From NCBI RefSeq assembly GCF_047238305.1, contig NZ_JBDFMO010000001.1, positions 1,364,001 through 1,428,000 on the forward strand: 64,000 nucleotides of DNA, in the 5' to 3' direction. A program made the translations under genes and the position numbers. Source of the stretch: Ferdinandcohnia sp047238305. Lineage in GTDB: Bacteria > Bacillota > Bacilli > Bacillales > Bacillaceae_L. Of the stretch, positions 34,624-43,488 are shown piece by piece. The notes under the pieces are model-generated. The model did not search any database. It saw only the letters and a list, made by a program, of their open reading frames with translations, and was not told the origin of the DNA. Numbering within the stretch: the stretch's first letter is position 1; each line of letters opens with the position of its first letter.

Positions 34624-35450
34624 AACGGTATTTGAAATTAGTGAATTTCGAGTTTTCTCGATTTTTTAAACTCTATCTTGTTTTGGTTGGGATAACGGTG
34701 TTTTTTCAAATAATTGGAGTTATTTTTACGTCAAAAAGATATTTAGGTAGAGCGGAGGAAGCAATGGTTGAAGATATGCTCTCAAAAGGTGATTATATTT
34801 CACAATATGGGAAAATCTCAATGATCGATTTTGCTCAAACCCTTTGGTTTATGGGACCGATTATGCTGAGTGGAGCCACTTTACTGATTTATGTATTTTT
34901 TATTTGGTATCGTGATTGGCTCGGGAAAAATACATTCAGTTATCGTCTACTCGTCTTGCCAACGGCTCGATTGAATGTGTATTTGGCGAAGGCTACAACC
35001 ATTTTGCTATTTGTTTTAAGTCTTATTGCTTTGCAATTAGTATTAATACCTGTTGAAAGTCGAGTGTTACAGTGGATGGTTCCTGGAGAGTTTCGTACGG
35101 ATTTCACAGTAGGAGAAATCACGAATGTTTTTTATTTACAAGCTTTATTTCCTAAAACATTTATGGACTTTGTCCTTTACTATGGCGCGGGAATGGCAGC
35201 TGTGTGTGTGGTGTTTACAGCTATTTTGTTCGAACGCTCCTACCGTTTAAAAGGGCTTTTCTTTGGGATTATTTATTGTGTGATTTCCTTTTTATTCCTT
35301 TTGTTACCAATCTTGCTGGATGAGTACATGTTAGGAAACTATTTTTATCCAAATGAACTATTTTACCTTGTGGTTGGGGCAGGGTTAGTTGCTTGGGCTG
35401 CAGCAATTTGGATTGGCAATTATCTTTTAAATAAGAAAATAAGGGTTTGA
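34620..35450 (+). CDS. ABC transporter permease, membrane subunit
   Basis: 276 residues with about six transmembrane helices (roughly 15-37, 76-100, 118-140, 180-205, 213-235, 245-270). It has no clear similarity by eye to a named permease, but the four-base overlap with the ATPase gene and the shared operon mark it as the partner. Substrate unknown; YtrA-type systems often answer cell-wall stress. Confidence 0.8.
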   Translation: MKRYLKLVNFEFSRFFKLYLVLVGITVFFQIIGVIFTSKRYLGRAEEAMVEDMLSKGDYISQYGKISMIDFAQTLWFMGPIMLSGATLLIYVFFIWYRDWLGKNTFSYRLLVLPTARLNVYLAKATTILLFVLSLIALQLVLIPVESRVLQWMVPGEFRTDFTVGEITNVFYLQALFPKTFMDFVLYYGAGMAAVCVVFTAILFERSYRLKGLFFGIIYCVISFLFLLLPILLDEYMLGNYFYPNELFYLVVGAGLVAWAAAIWIGNYLLNKKIRV

Positions 35451-35465
35451 TAGGAGGTAGCATGA

Positions 35466-36653
35466 ATGAAACGTTATTGGAAAATCCTTACGGTCTGTCT
35501 GGTTACAGTTATCGTGCTTGGAACTTTTTATATACAATCTAGCTTAGCTTCAGAGAATATACAAATTGATTTTGAAAAAGTGAGTGGAGATGAGAGTTTA
35601 GTTAAAAGTCTGGAAATTAATGCTGATTATGTAGTCGGAGACATTCATCAATCTCTACTGATTTCTGATGAGGAAACAACTAATTTAAGCAATCGATCCG
35701 TTGTTCAGCAATTGACTGGTCTTTATGGGGAAGCTTCTACACAAAAATTAGTTAAGAATTATAAACAATTTATGAGAGGGAAAAATTTGGTCTCTTCTAA
35801 TTTTTATGAGGATGAAGATTTACTTGTTTATGTCAGTGTTAAGGGTAAGAGTATAAATGCTACTTCTTTAAATTCCTTTTTTGATATTGACGTTTTAGAT
35901 AAGAAATCTGAAACGTCTACTCCGATGAAATTAGATCTACCTAAAAATGGAAAATACAATTGGGTTGATATCGTGGATATTCAAATAAAGGATGGGAAGT
36001 TATTAGTAATTGCGAGAGGTTATCGTATCAATGGCGGCGAGGATTTGGTTGTTTACACGGTTGACTTAAATGGAAAGAAAATCACAAATGAAGAAGTCGT
36101 TTTCTCTACGCCAGCAGTAGAGAACGGATGGTCAGATTTTAGATTTATCAATGACCATTATTCGAGCCAACCACAAAAATATTTGTTATTTAAAGCAGAG
36201 GCTTTTGAACATGAATCTGGTGATGGTGCAACGGCCATTGTGGATGACTTTATGATATACGATATCGAACAGAATAAAATGAGTAAGATTGAAAGGCCTG
36301 AAAACTTTGCTGGCTACATCGAAGATTCATCTGTATTAAATTCTGCTTTGTATATTCCAGTTCAGACGCCGAATGAAGTAGATGTCATTCAGTATGATAT
36401 TGAAACGAAGAAATGGGACAAGAAACAAACATTTGGAGTTGAAACGCCGAATAGTTCCGAGGATGTACCTTTTGTAAAACTACAAGGTGGAAAAATTTAT
36501 ATCGTTTATTCTACTAATGATGGACATACACTTTCTATCGGAGATTTAAATACAGGGGAAACATTATATGAAGGACACCTAAAAGTGGAAAATTCAAAAA
36601 CAGAACGTGAAGATTACCAATTATACATTTTCGAAATAAAGGATGCCAGGTAA
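35466..36653 (+). CDS. Exported protein of unknown function in the GntR-ABC operon
   Basis: 395 residues. A signal peptide or anchor at about residues 5-29 (ILTVCLVTVIVLGTFYIQSS) precedes a soluble, beta-rich part with repeated short blocks such as YDIETKKW, YTVDLNGKK and GDLNTGETLYEG, which suggest a propeller-like fold. ATG at 35466 behind GATAGGAGGTAGCATGA. It follows the permease after 15 bases and is likely part of the same operon, maybe a sensor or accessory protein. No family recognised. Confidence 0.75.
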   Translation: MKRYWKILTVCLVTVIVLGTFYIQSSLASENIQIDFEKVSGDESLVKSLEINADYVVGDIHQSLLISDEETTNLSNRSVVQQLTGLYGEASTQKLVKNYKQFMRGKNLVSSNFYEDEDLLVYVSVKGKSINATSLNSFFDIDVLDKKSETSTPMKLDLPKNGKYNWVDIVDIQIKDGKLLVIARGYRINGGEDLVVYTVDLNGKKITNEEVVFSTPAVENGWSDFRFINDHYSSQPQKYLLFKAEAFEHESGDGATAIVDDFMIYDIEQNKMSKIERPENFAGYIEDSSVLNSALYIPVQTPNEVDVIQYDIETKKWDKKQTFGVETPNSSEDVPFVKLQGGKIYIVYSTNDGHTLSIGDLNTGETLYEGHLKVENSKTEREDYQLYIFEIKDAR

Positions 36654-36700
36654 TCGGTCACAGGTGCGGGTCACGGGGACAGGTTCCGTGTCCCAGTTAA
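36654..36700. repeat. Dispersed GGGAC palindromic repeat, copy 3
   Basis: CGGGTCACGGGGACAGG and TTCCGTGTCCC, directly behind the stop codon of the exported protein. It can form GGGACAGG/TTCCGTGTCCC-type hairpins. Confidence 0.55.
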
Positions 36701-36713
36701 TAGGGTGAGAAAA

Positions 36714-37223
36714 ATGAAGGAACATCAAATCGAACAAATTATAAGTGAATATGAACCTGAGTTGCGGTATGCGGCCTTTCGCTATGTGCGAAATTGGGTG
36801 GTTGTGGATGATATTATGCAAGAAGTATTCTTGAAAGTCTTTTTGAAAATCCATTCATTCAGGGATCCATCTAAAATCAAAGCTTGGTTGTACAAAATCA
36901 CTCGAAACCAATGCATTGATTATCTTCGCAGCAAGGTTGTGAAAGCGACGGTCTTAATAGACGATTTTGAAGGATTGCGGTATACGGCGAATGAAACCGT
37001 CGAAAAAGAAATTGTAGAGAAGTTCGATCGAGAAAGGCTTTACGAACATATTGAGTCTTTGCCGAAGGATTACAAACAGACCTTATCCCTGTATTATTTT
37101 CATGATTATTCGTATATCGAAATTAGCCAATTACTCCGGAAAGATATTTCGTTTGTAAAAAATAAGCTGTTTAGGGGTCGGCGATTGTTGAAAGATGAAT
37201 ATGAAAAAGAATTAATTGTGTAA
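36714..37223 (+). CDS. RNA polymerase sigma factor, ECF type
   Basis: 169 residues. Region 2 is seen in RYAAFRYVRNWVVVDDIMQEVFLKVFLK and the -10 binding KAWLYKITRNQCIDYLR (about 61-77); region 4 in LPKDYKQTLSLYYFHDYSYIEISQLL and SFVKNKLFRGRRLL. ATG behind AGGGTGAGAAAA; a GTG nine bases upstream lies in that site. No recognisable anti-sigma gene follows; the next gene encodes a two-helix membrane protein behind a terminator. Confidence 0.88.
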   Translation: MKEHQIEQIISEYEPELRYAAFRYVRNWVVVDDIMQEVFLKVFLKIHSFRDPSKIKAWLYKITRNQCIDYLRSKVVKATVLIDDFEGLRYTANETVEKEIVEKFDRERLYEHIESLPKDYKQTLSLYYFHDYSYIEISQLLRKDISFVKNKLFRGRRLLKDEYEKELIV

Positions 37224-37228
37224 AGGAT

Positions 37229-37267
37229 GGCCAATTATGTGTAATTAAGCATGATTGGTCTTTTTTT
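37229..37267 (+). terminator. Terminator of the sigma factor gene
   Basis: GGCCAAT / ATTGGTC stem (one G-T pair), with further pairing inside the loop, followed by seven T. Confidence 0.75.
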
Positions 37268-37325
37268 ATGAGGCTTTAATAGGGTATAATTATCCAAAAA
37301 TAACAAATTGTTGAGGATGAGTAGG

Positions 37326-37949
37326 ATGAGATTCGTAGTTTTGTTTGGGGTAGCGTTATTGTTGGGAGTTTTGCTAGGATTCTTGGATCTAGGTCAACCG
37401 ACAAGTATGATAATAAGCATGATTGTGATTATTGTTCTTGGCACTTACTTATTTATTTATCCGATTTATGGAGAGAAAAATGTAAGAAAGATAGAGTCCT
37501 ATCTTGAAAAACGCAGAAAAAATCCAGCGTTCAAGCTCTATTACGGGATGGGCAATCGGATTGATCAGGATGTGAAGGAAGCAACAGAAGTATTGCTTCA
37601 AAAATATAAGCATCCCGCCAAACAGGCATTGTTCAAGACTTTGCATGCATTATATGAGGATGATATTTTGCGAGTAAAGAAGGACATTGAGGATATCCAT
37701 CCCCCTCAATATAAAGCGTATTATCAAGCCATAGTTGCAGTAGAGGAAGGTAAACTGGAGCAGGCCGCTGAACTTGGGGAACAGGTGAAGTCGAAGTGGA
37801 TGAAGCATGCTTTGGCTGCTGGAATTGCGAAGAAAGCGGGAAATCATGCTGAGTATGTATCTGAAATCCAAAAAGCGTTTGAGAAGACACGAGGAATGCA
37901 GAGGTATGTGCTGTATAAGCAGTTTCAGAGGGATTTGGAGGCAGTTTGA
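37326..37949 (+). CDS. Membrane-anchored helical-repeat protein, unknown function
   Basis: 207 residues: two transmembrane helices (about 2-21 and 28-47), then a cytoplasmic part rich in helices with TPR-like alternation (KQALFKTLHALYEDD, YYQAIVAVEEGKLEQAAELG, ALAAGIAKKAGNHAEYVSEI). ATG at 37326 behind GAGGATGAGTAGG; in-frame starts at 37308 and 37317 are less well placed. A TATAAT box lies at 37285-37290. The gene may be separate from the sigma factor because a terminator lies between them. Confidence 0.75.
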   Translation: MRFVVLFGVALLLGVLLGFLDLGQPTSMIISMIVIIVLGTYLFIYPIYGEKNVRKIESYLEKRRKNPAFKLYYGMGNRIDQDVKEATEVLLQKYKHPAKQALFKTLHALYEDDILRVKKDIEDIHPPQYKAYYQAIVAVEEGKLEQAAELGEQVKSKWMKHALAAGIAKKAGNHAEYVSEIQKAFEKTRGMQRYVLYKQFQRDLEAV

Positions 37950-37986
37950 TAGAGTGAGAGCTGGGATTGCAAGGTTGAATGGGGAA

Positions 37987-38140
37987 ATGCGTTTCTTTTG
38001 ATTGGTGAATCTGCGTGTGGGTGCGGGGATATGCGTCGGTTTTTGGAAATATGCGCATGAATTTGAAAATTTGCGTCATTGCACGAGTATTTGCGTTGGA
38101 ATATGAAAATATGCGTCTGTGTGGAGATATTTGCGTCTGA
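37987..38140 (+). repeat. Array of TTTGCGTC-type motifs spaced 20 bp
   Basis: The core (A/T)TGCG(T/C) has its GCG at 37989, 38013, 38033, 38053, 38073, 38093, 38113 and 38133: after the first step of 24, six steps of exactly 20 bp. Between cores the sequence varies. The same motif in opposite orientation and with the same 20-bp step forms the array near 62.2 kb. No gene is present. Confidence 0.8.
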
Positions 38141-38160
38141 AAGTTTTTTATACAAAAATT

Positions 38161-38184
38161 GGGTGGTGACAGGAGTCACCACCC
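38161..38184 (-). terminator. Terminator of the 41-codon gene
   Basis: Perfect 10-bp stem GGGTGGTGAC / GTCACCACCC with a four-base loop, followed on the minus strand by AATTTTTG. Confidence 0.8.
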
Positions 38185-38189
38185 TTCAC

Positions 38190-38315
38190 TCATTTTTTCA
38201 GTTTTTCTTCGACTAGCTGAAAGAATTTTTGCCAAGGTTCAGTTTTGTCTTTGTGCTTTTCACTTGGCACAAATTTTTTCGCTCTTTTTTTGGGTTTGGT
38301 TGTTTTTTCTGCCAA
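38190..38315 (-). CDS. Small basic protein, unknown function
   Basis: 41 residues beginning MAEKTTKPKKRAKKFVPSEK and ending FFQLVEEKLKK, rich in lysine with an amphipathic C-terminal helix. TTG start with AAAGGAG nine bases before it and a perfect hairpin terminator just after the stop, which together make a real gene likely. It lies between two repeat arrays. No family recognised. Confidence 0.6.
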   Translation of the reverse strand: MAEKTTKPKKRAKKFVPSEKHKDKTEPWQKFFQLVEEKLKK

Positions 38316-38332
38316 ATGAATCAGCTCCTTTG

Positions 38333-38825
38333 GATTTACGGTATATCATAGTGTGGTTTCCGCACCAATGATATACCGATTAGAGAGTTTGCGGTATATC
38401 ACGCAGCGGGATTAAAGTGCTTGGTATACCGCAAAGCACATTTACGGTATATCGACTCATGGGATTTTAGTGTTTGGTATACCGCAAAGCACATTTACGG
38501 TATATCGACTCATGGGATTAAAGTGCTTGGTATACCGCAAAGCACATTTACGGTATATCGACTCATGGGATTAAAGTGCTTGGTATACCGCAAAGCACAT
38601 TTACGGTATATCGACTCATGGGATTTTAGTGTTTGGTATACCGCAAAGCACATTTACGGTATATCGACTCATGGGATTTTAGTGTTTGATATACCGCAAA
38701 GCACATTTACGGTATATCGCCCCATGAGATTTTAGTATCTGGTATACTGCAAAGCACAATTCCGGTATATCACTCCATGAAAATTTAGTTTCTGATATAC
38801 CGCTAGCCCCTCAGATATATCACGA
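38333..38825 (+). repeat. Tandem array of ten 53-bp hairpin units
   Basis: GTATATC recurs at 38341, 38394, 38447, 38500, 38553, 38606, 38659, 38712 and 38765, exactly 53 bp apart, with a last decayed unit at about 38815. In each unit CGGTATATC faces GGTATACCG or GATATACCG about 22 bases away, so every unit can fold. Middle units are nearly identical; end units have diverged. Because 53 is not a multiple of three, an open frame cycles through the array; it is not a gene. Confidence 0.92.
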
Positions 38826-38831
38826 GAGTGC

Positions 38832-38906
38832 TGGGACAGTAAACCTGTCCCTGTGTCCCACACCAAAACGTGAGCGGCTGGGACAGTGAACCTGTCCCCG
38901 TCTCCC
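38832..38906. repeat. Dispersed GGGAC palindromic repeat, copy 4
   Basis: Two units: GGGACAGTAAACCTGTCCC and GGGACAGTGAACCTGTCCCC, each able to form a hairpin, ending one base before the ywqA stop codon. Confidence 0.75.
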
Positions 38907-38907
38907 A

Positions 38908-41637
38908 TTAAAACGCCCCAAGTAGTTCTTTCAGTTCGTTGGTGGAGAGTTCGGTGATCCAGTTTTCGCTGGTGATGATTTCGTCGTTCAGCGATTGCTT
39001 CTTTTCAAGCATTTCGTCGATTTTTTCTTCGAGTGTGCCGGTAGCGATTAGCTTGTGCACGTGGACGAAGCGCTTTTGGCCGATGCGGTAGGCACGGTCG
39101 GTTGCTTGGTTTTCGACGGCTGGGTTCCACCAGCGATCATAGTGGATGACGTGGTTGGCCTCGGTCAAGTTCAATCCGGTTCCGCCTGCCTTTAGTGACA
39201 GGATTAAAATATTGAACTCACGATTTTGGAAGCCTTCAATCATCTTGTCGCGCTGCGCTTTCGCCACACTTCCGTTCAAGAACTTTACGGATTCATCAAA
39301 GCGTTTTTGAAGCACATCCTGAATCATCTCTCCCATTTGAATATACTGGGTAAAAATCAAACAGCTCTCGTCTTGGTCACGAATGTGATCGACAAGTTCA
39401 AGCAGCTTCTCCATTTTCACAGAGCGTTCATCCACATTCGTAGGAGAAGCTTCCTTTAAATAAAGCGCCGGATGGTCACATACTTGCTTCAACTGCCCGA
39501 GCATTTTTAAAATTAACCCTTTACGCTGCATACCGGCCAGCTGTTCGACTTGCTCCAGCGTATCCTTCACAAGCTGCTCGTAAATTGAAGCCTGCTCGAC
39601 TGTTAACGGGCAATATTCCTTCTGTTCGAGCTTGTCCGGTAGGTTCAAGGCGACGGCTTCGTCATTTTTCGTACGTCTTAGTAAAAATGGTTTTATCAAG
39701 CGCTGTAGCTGGGCGATTGTTTCCTCATCATGATCCTTTTCAATCGGTGACACAAATCGTTTTTGGAAGCCACCGAGGCTGCCTAAGTAGCCACGATTGA
39801 TAAAGTCAAAAATCGACCAAAGCTCCGTTAAGCGGTTTTCCATCGGTGTACCGGTTAAGGCAATATTATGGTCGCTTTTTAGCTTGCGAATCGCGCGCGA
39901 CTGCTTCGTTTGCGCATTTTTAATATTTTGTGCCTCATCTAGGCAAATGGTCCCCCAGTCAAAAGCGGAAATTTCCTCCTCATCCATATGGGACAACCCG
40001 TAGGAGGTGAGGACGATATCTGCCGAGCTGACACCTTCTGCAAACTCCTCGCCCTTCAAGCGGTTTGGACCATAATGAAGGTGGACGCGTAAGTCCGGTC
40101 CAAATTTCTCAAGCTCCTTTTGCCAGTTTCCAAGGACGGAGGTTGGGCAGATGATGAGAGCAGGCTTGGCGCCATTTTCTTTGACCGCTAAAAAGTAGGC
40201 AATCATTTGAATCGTTTTTCCAAGTCCCATATCATCGGCAAGGCAGGCGCCAAATCCAAACTTCCGTAAAAATAAGAGCCAGTCGACACCTTGCTGCTGG
40301 TATGGACGAAGTTCGCCTCTGAATGTGTCCGGTATGCTAGCTTGAGGAATCTCTTTGATATCCGTTAGCTGGGTAATCATTTGCGACAGGTGGCGGTTCA
40401 GTTCAATTTGTACGCCTGCAAATGCACTTGCCGCTTCTTGTTCCTCACGCTCTGCTTGTTCCGATAGCGAGAGTAGCTCCTGTTCCAAGACATCTCGAAC
40501 ATGGAGTCCTTCTTTGTTTGCGCGCTCTAGGATCGATTGAACCTGTTTGATAAACGCTGGGTCGAGCTTAATCCATTTGCCGCGGATGTTGATTAAGCGT
40601 CTTTGCTCATTGACAAGCGACAAGAATTCATCCTCGGAGAGCTCAACGCCATTCGTTGAAAAGCGCCAGTCAAAGTTAATGATCGACTGTAACCCTACAA
40701 AGGATTGGCGACCACTTCCAGTAGAGGTTTTGACCTTGGCCTTGATCGCAAGCTGGGCGTCCTTAATGGCTTGCCACCAGGCTGGTAAGAGAATACCAAC
40801 TCCTGCTTCAATAAGCCTTGTGCTCGCTTCGGTTAAAAAGTCCCATGCTTGGCGCTCGGTTAGTTCGTGAACAATGCCGTCTCCGTCACGAAGCCAAGGT
40901 ACGAGCTTACACCACATGTCTTGGTCACTTTCAATTTTGCCCGCAAACTCGGTCCATTCTTTTGGCAGAACGGTGTACATCGTATGAGGTTTTTCTTTCT
41001 TGCGAAGCACTGTGTGGAGCTTCCAGTCTCCGTTATCCACCTCGGGTTCCTCGATTTGCAGCATAACGTCAAAGGGTGTGTGATCTTCCTTCCACCCAAT
41101 ACGTTCGAGCCAATTGTTTTCTTCGACGACGGACTCAGCGCCGGCGCTACTTTTTACAAGAGGGAAGGTTTGAGCGATCTCTTCCCAGGCTTCAGATAAT
41201 GAAGAGTCGGACCTGATCCAGTCGGTGATGGCTTCAGAGAACCACTCAGCTGAAAATCCGGTTAGCTCGGTAGCAATCGGTTTCCAGCCAAAGCGCTCCG
41301 AGCTACGCCAATAGTCGAAGTCAGGCATAAATTCGCCATTCTCGATGCTTGGGAGCAAGTTTTTAGCGATTCTGTGGTAATGGTCCACGTCTTCACTAAG
41401 CTCAATTTCTATATGTGAATTGATGGGCAATTCGGCAAAAAAGGTCAATGCTTGCCAGGGTGAAAGACGGATAGCATTGCCGTCCTCTTCAAGGAAAGTC
41501 CCGTAAAAGCTGGCTTCATGCCAGGCGAAGAGATTATTTTTCCACTGTTGCACTTCAAGCTCATAGCCATCTTCTGTTGTGCACCAGACGTGGCATCCTT
41601 TTTCCGCAATCCATTCTGTATGGACTAAAAACAACAT
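38908..41637 (-). CDS. ywqA: SNF2-family DEAD/DEAH helicase YwqA
   Basis: Swi2/Snf2-type ATPase acting on DNA or DNA-protein complexes, 909 residues. An N-terminal SNF2-associated region is followed by helicase motifs: DDMGLGKTIQMIAYFL (motif I, about 470-485), ICLDEAQNIKN (motif II as DEAQ, about 570-580), ALTGTPMENRL (III), SLKAGGTGLNLTEANHVIHYDRWWNP (V) and DRAYRIGQ (VI). ATG behind AAAGGGGTGAGACG. It lies 12 bases behind ywqB, so the two form an operon, as in B. subtilis. Confidence 0.94.
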   Translation of the reverse strand: MLFLVHTEWIAEKGCHVWCTTEDGYELEVQQWKNNLFAWHEASFYGTFLEEDGNAIRLSPWQALTFFAELPINSHIEIELSEDVDHYHRIAKNLLPSIENGEFMPDFDYWRSSERFGWKPIATELTGFSAEWFSEAITDWIRSDSSLSEAWEEIAQTFPLVKSSAGAESVVEENNWLERIGWKEDHTPFDVMLQIEEPEVDNGDWKLHTVLRKKEKPHTMYTVLPKEWTEFAGKIESDQDMWCKLVPWLRDGDGIVHELTERQAWDFLTEASTRLIEAGVGILLPAWWQAIKDAQLAIKAKVKTSTGSGRQSFVGLQSIINFDWRFSTNGVELSEDEFLSLVNEQRRLINIRGKWIKLDPAFIKQVQSILERANKEGLHVRDVLEQELLSLSEQAEREEQEAASAFAGVQIELNRHLSQMITQLTDIKEIPQASIPDTFRGELRPYQQQGVDWLLFLRKFGFGACLADDMGLGKTIQMIAYFLAVKENGAKPALIICPTSVLGNWQKELEKFGPDLRVHLHYGPNRLKGEEFAEGVSSADIVLTSYGLSHMDEEEISAFDWGTICLDEAQNIKNAQTKQSRAIRKLKSDHNIALTGTPMENRLTELWSIFDFINRGYLGSLGGFQKRFVSPIEKDHDEETIAQLQRLIKPFLLRRTKNDEAVALNLPDKLEQKEYCPLTVEQASIYEQLVKDTLEQVEQLAGMQRKGLILKMLGQLKQVCDHPALYLKEASPTNVDERSVKMEKLLELVDHIRDQDESCLIFTQYIQMGEMIQDVLQKRFDESVKFLNGSVAKAQRDKMIEGFQNREFNILILSLKAGGTGLNLTEANHVIHYDRWWNPAVENQATDRAYRIGQKRFVHVHKLIATGTLEEKIDEMLEKKQSLNDEIITSENWITELSTNELKELLGAF

Positions 41638-41649
41638 CGTCTCACCCCT

Positions 41650-43248
41650 TTACTCTGAAATCATCGAAGCCCGAAGCAGCTCCTGTTGGAACGCGCGTAA
41701 TCGTTTATTCACAGTGGAAAGCTTCGTAATATAGTCATCCCAACGGTCTTCTTGTTTTAATTTTTTGTAATGTGTCCGGATTTTGCGCAAATATTTAACG
41801 GCTTTTTTATAGCTTGGTCGGTTTTTGCCCTCAATTGCCTTTGCGACGGCCTGATGGTATAGCGGAAGCAAAGCGGCTCGGTCGAGGGTTTCAATTTCTT
41901 TTATAATATAACGGTCCATTTCGTCGATGTCATAGCCGACCATGATTTGCAGTTCGACCCATTTCCGGTATTGGTCGGTATCAAGCAAAAAGTCGTTGTA
42001 TTCCACATAACTATAAGGAAGGAGCTGTTTCAGCGCGTTAATATAAACGGCGGAATCGCGCTCATCAGCGTAAGACATGATGTTTTGTAAAAATAACCGT
42101 GTCATGTGGCGGCGTCCTTCATAGCTTTGGATGCCAAAAATATAGCCGCGAATTCCTTCTATTGCATGGTCAATCCAAGCGCGAGCTCGGTCCCAGTTTT
42201 TTGATTCTGACAGATAGGAAATCCACCAAAAGCTATAGGGAATCCCTGAATTTCCCAGCTTTTTCATTGTGTCGATTGCCGTGTTGTCGTCCGTTTGTAA
42301 AAAACGAATATGGGCATAGGCAATCAGGTGCGCTGGTTGTTCGGTGTTCAATGCGTTTTCCTCGAGTTCTAGCCATTTTTCGCGATTAAAAAAGGTAGCC
42401 CAAAGCAAACGGTACATTTGCATGCGCTCATATTGGAATAGGGTGTCCGCAAGAAGCGTGTTGCGAACATGTTCGAGACTTTCCTCAAGCAGTTCATCAA
42501 GTGAAAAGGAAAGGGACACCTTCCGCATCTCGAGTGAGTTGTCGAGCACGACATCTGTGAAATTATGAAAGTAAGGTCGGATATACGTATCTACCTGGTA
42601 ATTTCGGACTTCAATTTGTCCGAGCAGCTCTATTGTTTTTCGCATGCAAAAAAGAGCGGCATGGATGTGATATAAGCGTTTGAGCTCCTCAGAGCGCGGC
42701 GCTTTCCTTTTTATGTTCTGAAAAAGGGAATGGTACAAGGTTGCGAATGAGTACACATTTTTTTCGCGTTGTCCTGATTCAAACCGCTTATATTCACTAT
42801 TAAAAAGGGTTAGCCAGCTTTCAAGTGAATTCTCCTTGTATTCGACACGCTGTAGGACGTTACCTTTTATAACCGGAATCGAGTCCAGCGTAGGCTTCGG
42901 TTTGTTGCCATCCTTCCACTGTTCAAGCAGAGACCCTACGCGATCGACGCTTGCGTACATATAGAAAAACAGGGCCATCCGGTGACGACAAAAGGATGGA
43001 TCTGGGCAGGTACAACTTGATAGTTCTAAAAAATCCAGATCAAGTGTGACATCAACCGGGGTGACGTCTTGCACACGGCCCTCCAGCGTGTTTCCGTTGT
43101 ATTGTACATTATAAACACTCCCCTGACGGTAGAGGTTTAGTCCTTTTTTGATTAAATTGCGATCTTCTTCATTTTCGAAAATGATCATACTCCGAAGCTT
43201 TTCGGAAAAATGCATGACCGCATCCTTTGGTATATCGTTTTGAAGCAA
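41650..43248 (-). CDS. ywqB: SWIM zinc-finger protein YwqB
   Basis: 532 residues with a SWIM motif CTCPDPSFCRH (CxCx6CxH, about residues 112-122), a zinc finger found with SNF2 ATPases and expected to bind DNA or protein. The rest is a long helical region. The TTG at 43246-43248 is preferred because GGGGAGTGAG lies six bases before it; a TTG eight codons upstream is the alternative. Encoded just before ywqA and probably its partner. Confidence 0.88.
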   Translation of the reverse strand: MLQNDIPKDAVMHFSEKLRSMIIFENEEDRNLIKKGLNLYRQGSVYNVQYNGNTLEGRVQDVTPVDVTLDLDFLELSSCTCPDPSFCRHRMALFFYMYASVDRVGSLLEQWKDGNKPKPTLDSIPVIKGNVLQRVEYKENSLESWLTLFNSEYKRFESGQREKNVYSFATLYHSLFQNIKRKAPRSEELKRLYHIHAALFCMRKTIELLGQIEVRNYQVDTYIRPYFHNFTDVVLDNSLEMRKVSLSFSLDELLEESLEHVRNTLLADTLFQYERMQMYRLLWATFFNREKWLELEENALNTEQPAHLIAYAHIRFLQTDDNTAIDTMKKLGNSGIPYSFWWISYLSESKNWDRARAWIDHAIEGIRGYIFGIQSYEGRRHMTRLFLQNIMSYADERDSAVYINALKQLLPYSYVEYNDFLLDTDQYRKWVELQIMVGYDIDEMDRYIIKEIETLDRAALLPLYHQAVAKAIEGKNRPSYKKAVKYLRKIRTHYKKLKQEDRWDDYITKLSTVNKRLRAFQQELLRASMISE

Positions 43249-43488
43249 AGTGGTCTCACTCCCCACATGCAATAATTATTGAACATCCACTAAAATCATA
43301 TCTTTTTATTATACCGCAAAATCGTACAAATTTGGATTCCTGGCATTAAAACGGTGTGGCTTTTACCTAAATTTAGAAATATTTTGAGTGAGACAGTCGC
43401 AAAAAAGAAGTCTCTGGCGTACATGTATAGTAAATACTTGGCGGAGCTGGTTTCTCCATCCAGCTTTGGCGAGTAATCATTTTCTCCC

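Noticed and set aside
38421..38735. 104-codon open frame with repeated VYRKAHLRYIDSWDF-like peptide
   Set aside because: It is a product of the 53-bp tandem repeat: the frame cycles through the three phases, has no ribosome binding site, and other frames are open too.
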